This document shows, piece after piece, positions 22,731 through 32,430 of a stretch of DNA of 64,000 nt. The position numbers and the translations under genes are program-made. The notes beneath the pieces are model-generated. The model was not told where the DNA came from. It was given only the letters and a program-made list of their open reading frames with translations, and did not search any database. This stretch comes from a virus. Every line of letters begins with the position of its first letter. The stretch's first letter is position 1. Location: the IMG/VR virus record IMGVR_UViG_3300037200_000067, positions 1-64,000 of that record. The stretch is one strand, 5' to 3'.

Positions 22731-25538
22731 GTGAGCAACCCGGTCAATCAGTGGTATTGGGCATGGGTAGACCCGACTGACACGACGTTCAGCAGCGCGT
22801 TCTATCGCTACGATGAGCAAGTCCTATCTTTCACGCGAGATCACCAAGAGGGCGCAAAGCCCGAACTATCGGTGGTCATCAAAAATCCTGGGATTGGCCT
22901 TCTATCTCCGACGCGCAAGCAATGGGCGTGGCTTTCGTGGAACAATAACGGCACGGTGACGCCGCTGTTTTTCGGCCAATTGGTGGGAATTCCGGACAAC
23001 CTTTTCCAGAAGATGCTCACGCTGAAATTGATCGCTAGATCCCTGACGTACATCGCTGACAAACAGCTTGCGGCCGAGCCGCTGAAGGTCTCGCCCTATT
23101 ATGACGAGGTGTTCATCGACCTGACCAAAAGGGACGATCCCGATACTGTCCTCGAAGGCTATTCCGCACTGTACCACGTCGATCCCGTCACGCTTCAAAC
23201 GACGGTTTCCGATGTCTTGATCGGTGAGGACGGCACGGCCGTCTTTCAGCAGTCAGACGCCTTTTTCGACAGCGTCCAAATGAAAATCGGCTCCCAGCCG
23301 CTTACCGCGGTCGCCGTCGATGCGACTGTGACGTGGACGCAGGAGTCTATCGGATACGTCGATTTTGGGCAGAACGTATTTTACAGCTATTCCGGTGATG
23401 GCTTCATTTCTGACTGGCCCAAGCCAGGCGCTGGCCTTGGCGCGGGATGGTCATGCTTCACGAGCCTTGCCACCGATACGTGGGGCGTCAGCAAGGTCAT
23501 GACGGCGTCCTATTCCTACAGCTTTCAGAACCAGAACAAGCATCCGCAGGACGGCGACACGATGAGCGTGTCGACCAGCGTCACGCAGCCGATCTTCAAC
23601 AATCCAGGCGTGTCTGACTTTTCGGTTGCGACCGGCTATCCGAACCTCGCGCCCTATCAATCTGGCGTGATCCGAAGCCTGATCACCATCGGCCTGCAAG
23701 ACCCGTTCGCGATCGACCCTGACACCCAGCAGCCGGCGCCCGTCAATATTCCGGCCTCCGCATTCGTCACGACGAACTATGTGCCGATGTGGCAGATCAA
23801 CGCATCGCTGGTCATGCGCTATGACGCCAAGCGGCCTCGATCTGAGCGTCTGACGTTCCTTTTGCAGGCCGAGACGCAGCCAGTTCTCGTCAACCCGACC
23901 GTCGCGCAGGACAGCGAACTGATCAAAAAGACTGGCGACGTCGGCGCGCCGATCTACAACCTGCTGAACTGGACGTCGCTCGCCAACTCGGCGGTGTCGG
24001 TCGGGCAGCTTTGCTTTCCGAATAATCCGAACTTTCCCGGCCAGCAGTCGACGCAGATTTGCATCACGGCCGGTATCGCCGGTTCGACAGAGCCGGCGTT
24101 TTCAGCGGTCGCCGGCATTGAGACGGTCGACAACACCGTCGTCTGGGAAAGCCTCGGCGATACGCCGCCGCCGACCACCGCGCCCGATTGGGCCAAGGAA
24201 ACCAATACGCCGCCCGGCGATCTACTGATTCCACGGCCGCCGCTCTATACCGAGTACGCCGACCTGCTGATCCCCGGCCAGTCGCAGCTCGTGCCGGTCG
24301 CGACTTCGATTTCTTACGGCCAGGTCATTCAGACGCCGGACGGCGGCTTTCAGATTTGCAACCTGTCTGGCCTCACGGCGGTCTGGCCGATCGGCTCCTA
24401 TCCCGCTTTCAGCGACGTGTGGGGAACCGCAACTGAAGACGGGACCGTTCAGTGGATCAGCCTCGGCGATACGCTACCGAGCGGCGCCATCAGCTACATC
24501 GCAATCTCAGGCGGGGAGACGGGCCTCTACCTGCCATCGTTCGACCCGACGACTGGCGCTCAAACCTCGGACGGTTCCGTCGTCTGGCAGAGCTTGGGGC
24601 CGGTCGACATCCCGGCTGGCGGCTATCCTGGCAACATCACGGCACGGAGCTATTTTCCGACCGAGCGCGGCCTCCAAAGCGTCGAATATTTGCTTGCGCT
24701 GGCAAGAGCGCGGCTGCGCTATCGATCGCGTGCGATCACCGTCTCCTGGGACTGCCGCTTTGAACTGGCGATGTCGCTCACCTGCCGATGGAACGCGCTG
24801 CTCTACGATTTCCGCCTTCCGGGCGGGCAGGCGGCAGGCAAAATAACGCGGGTCACTATCAAATGCGATGGCGACGGCGAATTGCTCGGATCAGTCACCA
24901 TCGGAGCCAGCGTCGGCTATGGCGACGTGATCACCACGAGTCCCGGCGAGCCTACTTATGTGGACGAAGACTACGTCGGCGCCGACTATCAGATATTCAC
25001 AGGCGTCACCGTCAGCATCGACGCGCACGAAAATGACGTCGGCTACACGCCTCCGAATGCCGATCCTGATCTTTGGGATGATGGTCTCCAGTTCCCGCTC
25101 AGTGTTCAGCAAGTCTGCACCTTCGCCGCCGTGCATGGCTCGGGCCTCGTCGTGCCGCTCGGCTATAGCGCGGCATTCCCCTCACAGAACACGATATCGG
25201 ATGGACAGTGGAGCGATCTCTTGGCCGACCAGGTCGGGACGGCTTCGACGGGCGGCATCCGAAGATCATTCGCCGCCGCCGCCGCGATCTACAGCACGCC
25301 GCTGACAGGCCAGTACAACTATAACCTCGCGCCAGCCGATGTCGCGCAGTCCTTGCAGCTTCAAGAGCGCCAGCTTAACGCCCAGGCGTATTCAGCCTCG
25401 ATCGAGTTGCAGGCGAACCCGGTGTGGTATGATCTCCAGATCAAGCCTGTCACGAATGGTCCTTTCGCGGCGGAGTACGGCCTGACGGTGACTGAGCTTA
25501 CGGTTCCGAAGACGATTGACCTGGAGGCGCATGCATGA
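22731..25538 (+). CDS. Large baseplate / tail hub protein
   Basis: 935 residues, GTG start. The first ~250 residues (YWAWVDPTDTTF, LSFTRDHQEGAKPELSV, WAWLSWNNNGTVTPLFFGQLVGIP) resemble hub proteins that form the ring at the tail end. Further on the protein has repeated VVWESLG / VQWISLG / VVWQSLG segments, about 60-75 residues apart, each preceded by an aspartate- or glycine-rich turn, suggesting repeated beta modules that may bind sugars. The C-terminal ~300 residues look hub-like again (SVEYLLALARARLRYRSRAI). Function is inferred from position and size. Confidence 0.65.
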   Translation: MSNPVNQWYWAWVDPTDTTFSSAFYRYDEQVLSFTRDHQEGAKPELSVVIKNPGIGLLSPTRKQWAWLSWNNNGTVTPLFFGQLVGIPDNLFQKMLTLKLIARSLTYIADKQLAAEPLKVSPYYDEVFIDLTKRDDPDTVLEGYSALYHVDPVTLQTTVSDVLIGEDGTAVFQQSDAFFDSVQMKIGSQPLTAVAVDATVTWTQESIGYVDFGQNVFYSYSGDGFISDWPKPGAGLGAGWSCFTSLATDTWGVSKVMTASYSYSFQNQNKHPQDGDTMSVSTSVTQPIFNNPGVSDFSVATGYPNLAPYQSGVIRSLITIGLQDPFAIDPDTQQPAPVNIPASAFVTTNYVPMWQINASLVMRYDAKRPRSERLTFLLQAETQPVLVNPTVAQDSELIKKTGDVGAPIYNLLNWTSLANSAVSVGQLCFPNNPNFPGQQSTQICITAGIAGSTEPAFSAVAGIETVDNTVVWESLGDTPPPTTAPDWAKETNTPPGDLLIPRPPLYTEYADLLIPGQSQLVPVATSISYGQVIQTPDGGFQICNLSGLTAVWPIGSYPAFSDVWGTATEDGTVQWISLGDTLPSGAISYIAISGGETGLYLPSFDPTTGAQTSDGSVVWQSLGPVDIPAGGYPGNITARSYFPTERGLQSVEYLLALARARLRYRSRAITVSWDCRFELAMSLTCRWNALLYDFRLPGGQAAGKITRVTIKCDGDGELLGSVTIGASVGYGDVITTSPGEPTYVDEDYVGADYQIFTGVTVSIDAHENDVGYTPPNADPDLWDDGLQFPLSVQQVCTFAAVHGSGLVVPLGYSAAFPSQNTISDGQWSDLLADQVGTASTGGIRRSFAAAAAIYSTPLTGQYNYNLAPADVAQSLQLQERQLNAQAYSASIELQANPVWYDLQIKPVTNGPFAAEYGLTVTELTVPKTIDLEAHA

Positions 25539-25813
25539 GCGCGGTTGAGAGCATTGTCCGTCCGTTCCAGACGACGACGGACCCGACGAGCGTCGTGGCG
25601 GCGAATCAGGTCGGCGTGCCCATCCTGCTACTCACCTTCGGCCGCTCTGGCAGCGGCGTCTCATTCACAGGGACGTTCAATCAGACGGTGACGTACTATC
25701 AGGACAAGGTCACGGTCGAGCAGTCGAACCTCGACTTCAGCCCGGAAATGCAAATGTGGGCTGAGATCGCGGCGAGCCTGAATAATCTCAGCGGCAACCC
25801 GAACCCGGACTAG
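25535..25813 (+). CDS. Small tail-region protein
   Basis: 92 residues, ATGA-coupled to the hub gene. Beta-rich centre (VGVPILLLTFGRSGSGVSF) and an acidic DFSPEMQMWAEIAASLNNL helix. Probably a minor baseplate component; family unknown. Confidence 0.55.
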   Translation: MSAVESIVRPFQTTTDPTSVVAANQVGVPILLLTFGRSGSGVSFTGTFNQTVTYYQDKVTVEQSNLDFSPEMQMWAEIAASLNNLSGNPNPD

Positions 25814-25816
25814 CGC

Positions 25817-26461
25817 ATGCCATCCATCGATCCGAACTCGATCCGGTCGCACGTCAAGCGGATCATCAACGGCGCGAACAATGATCCTGTCACGGGACTT
25901 CCGCTCTGCTACGTCGACGTCGAGCGGATTGATTATTTCGTCGTCATCGACAATGGGCAGCGCACAGGCGTCGTCCTCCAATGGGGCGACGACGGCAACA
26001 CGACGGGAGCGTCGAGCAACCAGAGCCGGAAAATGGTCAACCTGCGCACGAACTCCAATCTGGACAATGGCGGTGATGCAGATCAGGTGGTCTTTGTCGA
26101 CATTCCAGTGATTGCGTCGTGGACGTATGCTCCTGAGGGGGGGCCGCAAAGGATCACCGAGGTGTTCCAGAACGGCCCGCACAACGACAATAGGGTCGAC
26201 AATCTCGTCATCATGAACCCCTGGGTTATGCGGCCAGATGTCGAGGCGGCGCTGAATGCCGGGAAAAATGTGGATGGTCGTGTCTACGGGCCGTTCACAC
26301 CTGAAAATTTCGATACTGGTCCACGCGAAATATTTTCTAATGGCGTCCCCTCGTGGCTTTGGCCCGTGTTTTATGTTACGCACGACGACAACCAGATGCT
26401 GGGGCACCTGATTCCGCAGACGTACCTACAGAGCATCCGGCCGCTCGGAACCGGCGATTAA
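25817..26461 (+). CDS. Tail-region hypothetical protein
   Basis: 214 residues. It starts SIDPNSIRSHVKRIINGAN, then CYVDVERIDYFVVIDNGQRTG; the second half is aromatic-rich (SWLWPVFYVTHDDNQM). Placed between baseplate and fibre genes. No recognised family; a baseplate or fibre-attachment protein is likely. Confidence 0.58.
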   Translation: MPSIDPNSIRSHVKRIINGANNDPVTGLPLCYVDVERIDYFVVIDNGQRTGVVLQWGDDGNTTGASSNQSRKMVNLRTNSNLDNGGDADQVVFVDIPVIASWTYAPEGGPQRITEVFQNGPHNDNRVDNLVIMNPWVMRPDVEAALNAGKNVDGRVYGPFTPENFDTGPREIFSNGVPSWLWPVFYVTHDDNQMLGHLIPQTYLQSIRPLGTGD

Positions 26462-26472
26462 CAGGAGAAGAA

Positions 26473-26733
26473 ATGGCGACTAGACCGACGCCGGTGCCCC
26501 ATGCCAAGCCCGCGCCGAAGGCGACCAAGTCCACGACGCCTGAAACCGATTCGATCATGGCCTCTCAGAAGGCCGCGCTGACCGCCATCCTCGCCAAGAC
26601 CGCGCCGCAGACCGACCCGCTGCGCGCGCAGATCACGGCTTTGCAGGCCCAGATCGACACGATCGAGGGGCCGGACGTGAAGTCCGCGCGCAAACATCTC
26701 GCGATCCTGAATAACCTCTCCGCGTCGAACTGA
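26473..26733 (+). CDS. Small helical protein, coiled coil
   Basis: 86 residues. ATG 26473 has the SD sequence AGGAGAAG a few bases upstream; longer in-frame reading overlaps the previous gene and is unlikely. N-terminal Pro/Lys/Thr-rich tail, then a coiled coil (RAQITALQAQIDTIEG). May be a fibre chaperone or connector. Confidence 0.58.
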   Translation: MATRPTPVPHAKPAPKATKSTTPETDSIMASQKAALTAILAKTAPQTDPLRAQITALQAQIDTIEGPDVKSARKHLAILNNLSASN

Positions 26734-26745
26734 GGCCCTGATCGC

Positions 26746-27942
26746 ATGGTCGACATCACATACGTTACGGCTGGCGAGTGGGGGCCGGGCCAAGGCACAA
26801 AATTGAGCGCGCCTCAGGCAGACGACAATATGTGGGCGCTCGCCTCGGCGGTTGTCGCGCTTCAGGACCATGCCGGCGTCGGCGTCGGCATTGCCAGTAT
26901 CGAGCAGATCAACGCCACGCAGTTCATGATCTATCTGACCAACGGGAACGGCGAAGGGCCGTTCACGTTGCCGACCAACCCCTGGAATTTCACGGGGCCA
27001 TGGCTGCCGGACACGCCGTATCTGCCCAACGACGTCGTCACGGCAAACGGCGCGGTCTATCTGATCACCTTGTCGTTTACCAGCGCGTCGGCGTTCAGCC
27101 CGAGCGCGACGGACGGCGACGGGCATCTTCTTTATAATCTCCTGCTGAGCAACCCTGACACAGTATTGCCCGCCGGGGGCCTGACCGGCTACACGCTGGT
27201 CAAGCGCAGCAACGCCAACTATGACGTCGCATGGGGCACGAACGCGATCGAAACCCTGACCGACGTCTCGATCAGCGAGTCTCCCCCGCCAAGCCTCTAT
27301 GACATCCTCGTTTACGACGCCGGCATCTGGACCAATGTCAGCATCGACACGATCGCCAGTTTGCTGCTCAATGTGGAGAACCTCGCGAATGTCGAATCAT
27401 ATGCCGAGAGTTCTGCTGGGTACTATGTGCTTTATGGCTATAGTGACGGTGTTGGCGACGTTTACTGGACTTCCACGCCCGTCGACACGTTCAACAACGA
27501 CCTGCTCCTCGGATACCTCGCTGACGCGGAATATCTGAATTATTCGATTACGCCAGCGACAGGCCAGTTTCTGCGCTATGGCAGCAGCTTCTGGGAACCC
27601 GAGAATATTCAAACGACGGATATCAACGATACGTTGACGGACCTCGGCTCTATCAGCGGAACGGCGACGGTTGATCCTTCTGTCGGATCATTATTCATGG
27701 CCGAGCCGTCTGGCGATTGCACCATCGGATTGGCTTCGCTCACAGGAACCACGGGCCGAGAAATCAAAATCCAGATCGAGACGTCGGGCAGCGTCCCTTA
27801 CAACATCACGTTCGATGACGTGAGCGGATTTATTTCGCAAGGCGTCCTGTCGACCGGGGTTCTCGACAGCAAGCGTTTCGTGGTATCCTTCGTCAGCGAC
27901 GGAACCTACATGAGCGAAACCAGCCGCACGTCGGCGATGTGA
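26746..27942 (+). CDS. Tail fibre protein with a carbohydrate-binding-like module
   Basis: 398 residues. Residues about 85-110 (GPWLPDTPYLPNDVVTANGAVYLI) match the aromatic W-x-Y-x-x-x-D-V-V-x-x-G-x-x-Y motif of chitin/carbohydrate-binding modules used in phage fibres. The rest is Thr/Ser/Gly-rich beta structure, with an N-terminal region that would attach to the baseplate. It is likely to contact the host surface. Confidence 0.65.
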   Translation: MVDITYVTAGEWGPGQGTKLSAPQADDNMWALASAVVALQDHAGVGVGIASIEQINATQFMIYLTNGNGEGPFTLPTNPWNFTGPWLPDTPYLPNDVVTANGAVYLITLSFTSASAFSPSATDGDGHLLYNLLLSNPDTVLPAGGLTGYTLVKRSNANYDVAWGTNAIETLTDVSISESPPPSLYDILVYDAGIWTNVSIDTIASLLLNVENLANVESYAESSAGYYVLYGYSDGVGDVYWTSTPVDTFNNDLLLGYLADAEYLNYSITPATGQFLRYGSSFWEPENIQTTDINDTLTDLGSISGTATVDPSVGSLFMAEPSGDCTIGLASLTGTTGREIKIQIETSGSVPYNITFDDVSGFISQGVLSTGVLDSKRFVVSFVSDGTYMSETSRTSAM

Positions 27943-27945
27943 TCG

Positions 27946-28719
27946 ATGCCTGGGACTCCGAACGTCGACAAGCCGGGCGGACCCTATCGGCTCGATCCGT
28001 TCCAGCGGGTGGTAAATTACCAATATGGATGGCCGCAGTACATAGCTCCCGGCTGGTTTCTGTACTTCCTGTCGGTAACGTACGACTCGGCGACAGAGGG
28101 CGCGGCGGCGAGTGCGGAGGCCTACGTCAAAGCGAACCTCACGCTGATGCCAAGTTCGATCGCCGCATGGGCGACGCTGATCCTGGCGTGGCCCGGTCCT
28201 CCCACGCCGTTCCCTGTCCCTCCACTACCTGGGCCTGGGCCGGCAGTCCCGACGGCCGATCTGACGTTTGCGGACATCTATGGTGAGCCAAACACGGACC
28301 TCTTCCCGTACCTGACGCCGCAAGTGAACATACCAACGAACACGTTCACAAGCCTCGTGTCGTCAACCACGGAACAGACGGGATTTTCCACGTCCGGAGC
28401 GATGCTCAACACCGGCATTCACGGCGTCGGATTTATCGCGAGAACGTTCATCGGCTGCGCGACCTATCTGAGCAGCCCAGATCAAGTCATCACGGGAGCC
28501 GGCGCAGGGGGACTTGGGCTGTTTGACCCGGCTGATTTTGGCGCTGGAGGCGAGAGCTTTTCCGTCGATCAGTGGAATAATCAGTACACGAACGGCTTCG
28601 CCCATCGGTGGGGCTGGGCGGGAGGAGAACCGACGTTCACAGGCGAGTTAGCGACGGTGATTGCCACGCCTCCTGGCGTTGAAATGAATGCGACATGGTA
28701 TATTAGGGAGGGGTATTAG
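27946..28719 (+). CDS. Fibre-region hypothetical protein
   Basis: 257 residues. Contains a proline-rich hinge (about 82-104) between an N-terminal aromatic part (VNYQYGWPQYIAPGWFLYFL) and a beta-rich C-terminal part (VDQWNNQYTNGFAHRWGW). The hinge and aromatic surface suit a receptor-binding or fibre-tip protein. The end overlaps the start of the glycosyltransferase gene. Confidence 0.55.
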   Translation: MPGTPNVDKPGGPYRLDPFQRVVNYQYGWPQYIAPGWFLYFLSVTYDSATEGAAASAEAYVKANLTLMPSSIAAWATLILAWPGPPTPFPVPPLPGPGPAVPTADLTFADIYGEPNTDLFPYLTPQVNIPTNTFTSLVSSTTEQTGFSTSGAMLNTGIHGVGFIARTFIGCATYLSSPDQVITGAGAGGLGLFDPADFGAGGESFSVDQWNNQYTNGFAHRWGWAGGEPTFTGELATVIATPPGVEMNATWYIREGY

Positions 28720-31700
28720 TGGTCTATTGCACGCTGCACAATCCGACGAAAACGCCGCGCGTCATCCATGACGGCATCCCAGGATCGCAGAAGAAAATTC
28801 CGATCGGGCCAAACGAAACGACAGAGCCTGTCGAAATCGCCTTGCATATCGTCGAGACGCTGAGGGCGCGCCGCAATACGCTGATCGTCAACCAGCTTCG
28901 TCGACCCGACGCGCCCGCGCCCGTCGAGATTGGCGAATTGATCGCGCCAGAACCCGCCCCGGCGCCCGGCCGAAAGCCGCCGATCGTCATCCAGGGCATG
29001 TGGGGCATCGGCGATAATCTCCATCAGCGCGCCTTCCTGCGCGAACTGATGAAGACCAAGGATGTGTGGCTGGAGACCTGCTTTTTCCACCTCTACCACG
29101 ACATGATTCCGCAAGGTCTTCATATCATCCCAAGGCGCACGCGGCTGCGGGCGCAGGCCAAGATCATTGCCCAAGAAGAATCGCTGCATGGTCCTCTTGT
29201 TCCGCTCCCCGCCAACGCGCCGGCGCCGATAAAAATCTGGTACTACAAGACCGAGATTGATCGACAGGGATCAATCCTCGCGGAAATGATGCACCGCGTC
29301 GGCGTGAAGGTTCCGAGACCCGATTTCAGCATGCCGGTCCCTGACGAATGGAGGGCCACGGCAAGAGCGCTGATCAGCGGATGGAAGACCAGCGGCAAGC
29401 CGATCCTGCTCTACCGGCCGATCGTTCTCAGAAAAGAATGGGACGGAGCGGCCAGAAATCCCGATCCTCTGGTCTATCAGGCTCTGTTCCGATCCATCCG
29501 AGACAGGTTTTTCGTCGTGTCGCTCGCTGATCTTGAACCGGGGGTGGAATGGATCGTCGGCCCTGATCAGGCGGCAGACGTGAAATTGCATCACGCCGAG
29601 CTGGATTTTCGGGGCATGGCTGGATTGTTTGCCGAGGTCGACATGGCGTTTTGCTGCGCGGGCATGGGGCCGGTGCTCGCTCAGGCCGTCGGAACTCCGG
29701 TGGTGATCGTCTATGGCGGCAGGGAGAGTTTCAAGACGACGGAATCAGCCGGCGCACACCTCGCGCCGACGCTGGGGCTTGATCCAAACCATCCTTGCGA
29801 CTGCCACAGCCATCGGCATGCCTGCGATAAACGGATGACCCTGGCGCCCGCCCTAGGGCGTCTGAGGGCCTTCGTTGACGAACACACGACCAGGCGCCGG
29901 ACGTTGATCTTCGCCACGACCTATGTCGACTGTCGAGAGCGGGCGATGCTGACGGACCAATGGATTACTTTGGTCAAGGAAAAGAACCCCTGGTGCGATA
30001 TTCTGATCGTCGACGCGAAAAGCCCATGGTCGCCGCTGATTGATGAAAAGTCTCACGGCAGATTCATCAAGTACACGCCCGGCCGGCAAAGCCGCCAGAT
30101 GCTGCATGTGTTTGACGAGAACGTCGGCCACCTTTCACGAGGAGGCAAAGACGGCTGGGGGCGCGCCTTCACCTTCGGGCTTCAGGCGGCGATCGACTGC
30201 GGCTATGACTTCGTGGCCCATATCGAGGGCGACAGTCTTTTCAGGCTTCCTGTCGGGCCGATCATTGATCAGATGGCGCATGAGAACGTGAAGGCCATGT
30301 CGATCCCGGTTGTCGGGATGACGGTGACGCTGAGGGATTGGGTTGAGACCGGCCTGATGTTTTTCGAGACCGCCTATCTGCGCGAAAGCAAATTCGTCGA
30401 GAAATACGACTGGAAGGCTCGCACGCCGGCGCCGACGCCCGAAAAGGTGGTGAGGGCTCTGCTGGGCGACAGTCTCGTCATGGCGTCGTGGAAGGGCATG
30501 AGAGGCGACAAGGGCCAGATCACGCACAAAAACGTCGACAAACTCGACCTCGACTGGATCACGCATTGCCACACCGACGTCTGGGCTTATGATCGCTTTC
30601 TCGCCCTCGCGTTGGGCCGAAAGGAGGTGGTGCCAAGTGTACGAGGAAATGCCGTGGAGCCCTTACCGGCCCCCGATGTCGCCTCTCAGAGGCCCATTGT
30701 AGCGACGCCAGCCGAGAAGCTGAATTTCGGGTGCGGGACGAACAAGCTTCCCGGCTGGCGCAACATGGACATCGAGGTCGACATCGAAAAGCCGCTGCCC
30801 TTCGCGGATCATTCAGCTTCAATCGTTTTCTCAGAGCATTGCGTCGAGCACGTCGACTATTATGCGGCTATCCGGTTTTTTCAGGAAGCGTGGCGCGTGC
30901 TAAAGCCTGGCGGCGTGATCCGGATCGCGGTTCCATCCATCGAAAAGATCATGGAGAGCGATGACGCCGAATATTGGAAATTCTCGACCAAATTTCAGAC
31001 CAAGGGTCCGACCAAACGCGGCGCGATGCACGGCATCCTGTTCTCCCACGGCCACAAGACCGGCTGGACATCGAACCTTCTCAGAGCCACGCTCTATTAC
31101 GCGGGCTTTGAAGACCTGACGATCCATATGCCGGGCGAGTCCTTTAGAGACGAAACCAAAAACCTCGAAGGGCATGACAAGGTCATAGGAAAACGGTTCA
31201 ATGATCTCGAAACGATCGCCGTCGAAGGCGTGAAGCCCGATCCAGAAGCGATGGCGAGGATGGCTGCGACGGTTCAACCGATTGCTCTTCCATCCCCTGA
31301 TCCGATCAAGCTCGCGATCGTGGTCGGCGGCGGCAATGATCCGATCGAGGAAGCGCAGCAAGCCGCCCTTTACGCTCACAAAGCGGGCCTTGAACCGACT
31401 TATTTCATCGTAAACGACATGATCGCCCACTTTCCGCATGAGGCCGTTGCGGTCACATTGCATCGTGAGAAGCTTGAGGGCTGGATGCAGACGCGCGTGC
31501 GCGAGGGACTGCCGCTGATCAGTCAAGTCTGGGGCCACCGCAAATATGACCGCATCACCAATGTCACCGAGGACTGGTCAGGCTCATCCGGCCTGTTTGC
31601 GGTCAAGATCGCCCGGATGCTCGGGTTCACGCGGATCATCTTGGCTGGCGTCCCGATGACGGCGGACGGCAATCATTTTGTGCGCAAAGTGAGGTGGAAC

Positions 31701-31832
31701 GCCGTGCAGGGCTTCCGCCGAGGCTGGGAGCGCCATAAGGACGAGATCGCGCCTTACGTGCGCTCAGTGTCGGGCTGGACCGCCGAGCAGTTCGGCAAGC
31801 CGACAGAGGACTTTCTGAGGGGCAAGCCGTGA
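28719..31832 (+). CDS. Four-domain glycosyltransferase / methyltransferase protein
   Basis: 1037 residues. Residues 1-90 are a short beta-type domain (NPTKTPRVIHDG). Residues about 95-390 look like a GT9-type glycosyltransferase, with the VDMAFCCAGMGPVLAQAVGT segment near 305. Residues about 393-640 look like a GT-A fold (LIFATTYVDCRER; HIEGDS near 500 as possible metal site). Residues about 667-850 are a class I SAM methyltransferase (LNFGCGTNKLPGW, then CVEHV). Residues about 864-1030 hold a Rossmann-like domain (VVGGGNDP, GSSGLFAVKIARMLGF). It probably builds or modifies a glycan on the virion or host surface; substrate unknown. GTG start overlapping the previous TAG. Confidence 0.7.
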   Translation: MVYCTLHNPTKTPRVIHDGIPGSQKKIPIGPNETTEPVEIALHIVETLRARRNTLIVNQLRRPDAPAPVEIGELIAPEPAPAPGRKPPIVIQGMWGIGDNLHQRAFLRELMKTKDVWLETCFFHLYHDMIPQGLHIIPRRTRLRAQAKIIAQEESLHGPLVPLPANAPAPIKIWYYKTEIDRQGSILAEMMHRVGVKVPRPDFSMPVPDEWRATARALISGWKTSGKPILLYRPIVLRKEWDGAARNPDPLVYQALFRSIRDRFFVVSLADLEPGVEWIVGPDQAADVKLHHAELDFRGMAGLFAEVDMAFCCAGMGPVLAQAVGTPVVIVYGGRESFKTTESAGAHLAPTLGLDPNHPCDCHSHRHACDKRMTLAPALGRLRAFVDEHTTRRRTLIFATTYVDCRERAMLTDQWITLVKEKNPWCDILIVDAKSPWSPLIDEKSHGRFIKYTPGRQSRQMLHVFDENVGHLSRGGKDGWGRAFTFGLQAAIDCGYDFVAHIEGDSLFRLPVGPIIDQMAHENVKAMSIPVVGMTVTLRDWVETGLMFFETAYLRESKFVEKYDWKARTPAPTPEKVVRALLGDSLVMASWKGMRGDKGQITHKNVDKLDLDWITHCHTDVWAYDRFLALALGRKEVVPSVRGNAVEPLPAPDVASQRPIVATPAEKLNFGCGTNKLPGWRNMDIEVDIEKPLPFADHSASIVFSEHCVEHVDYYAAIRFFQEAWRVLKPGGVIRIAVPSIEKIMESDDAEYWKFSTKFQTKGPTKRGAMHGILFSHGHKTGWTSNLLRATLYYAGFEDLTIHMPGESFRDETKNLEGHDKVIGKRFNDLETIAVEGVKPDPEAMARMAATVQPIALPSPDPIKLAIVVGGGNDPIEEAQQAALYAHKAGLEPTYFIVNDMIAHFPHEAVAVTLHREKLEGWMQTRVREGLPLISQVWGHRKYDRITNVTEDWSGSSGLFAVKIARMLGFTRIILAGVPMTADGNHFVRKVRWNAVQGFRRGWERHKDEIAPYVRSVSGWTAEQFGKPTEDFLRGKP

Positions 31833-32407
31833 GCAACATCGCAGCCGATTACGACGACAAGTTTTTCCAGATGCATGTCGGCTGGCGCGCCGAATACAAC
31901 GCCATGGCCGAGATTCTGATCAAGCACTTGCTTGGTGGAAAATCGACCGTCATCGATATCGGCTGCGGCAACGGCTATATCGCACAGAAGCTGATCTCGC
32001 GCGGGTTCCGCGTGGTCGGCGTCGATGGATCGCCCGTCGCCCGCAAGTATTTCCCGCAAGTGCTGATCCGCGACCTGCGCACGCCTTACGCGCATCCCCA
32101 AAGGCACGACCTCGTAATCTGCACGGAAGTCGCCGAACATCTTGAGGAGAAGTTCGCCGATACGCTGGTCCAGTCGATCATCGCCTGCGCCAAGGACACG
32201 ATCTGGTTTTCAGCGGCGGTCGCCGGCAACGGCGGCCACCTCCACCTCAACGAGCAGCCGCACGAATACTGGCACGAGAAATTCGCCGCTAAAGGCTGGA
32301 TCGTCGATGAGGAGAAAACCGAGGCGATCCGCGCCGATCTCCACGAGCGGGTGATCAATATCTGGTGGTTCGAGGCCAACAGCTACGTGCTGCGAAGGGC
32401 GCAATAG
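31829..32407 (+). CDS. Class I SAM-dependent methyltransferase
   Basis: 192 residues, GTG start overlapping the stop of the glycosyltransferase gene (GTGA). Motif I is VIDIGCGNGYIAQKL near residue 40, followed by VVGVDGS (acidic end of strand 2) and VICTEVAEHLEE near residue 95. This pattern fits UbiG/UbiE-like small-molecule or sugar methyltransferases rather than DNA methyltransferases, since no DPPY-type motif is present. With its neighbour it probably finishes a modified glycan. Confidence 0.8.
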   Translation: MSNIAADYDDKFFQMHVGWRAEYNAMAEILIKHLLGGKSTVIDIGCGNGYIAQKLISRGFRVVGVDGSPVARKYFPQVLIRDLRTPYAHPQRHDLVICTEVAEHLEEKFADTLVQSIIACAKDTIWFSAAVAGNGGHLHLNEQPHEYWHEKFAAKGWIVDEEKTEAIRADLHERVINIWWFEANSYVLRRAQ

Positions 32408-32430
32408 GCGCCCTCCCCGAAAGAATGGAA

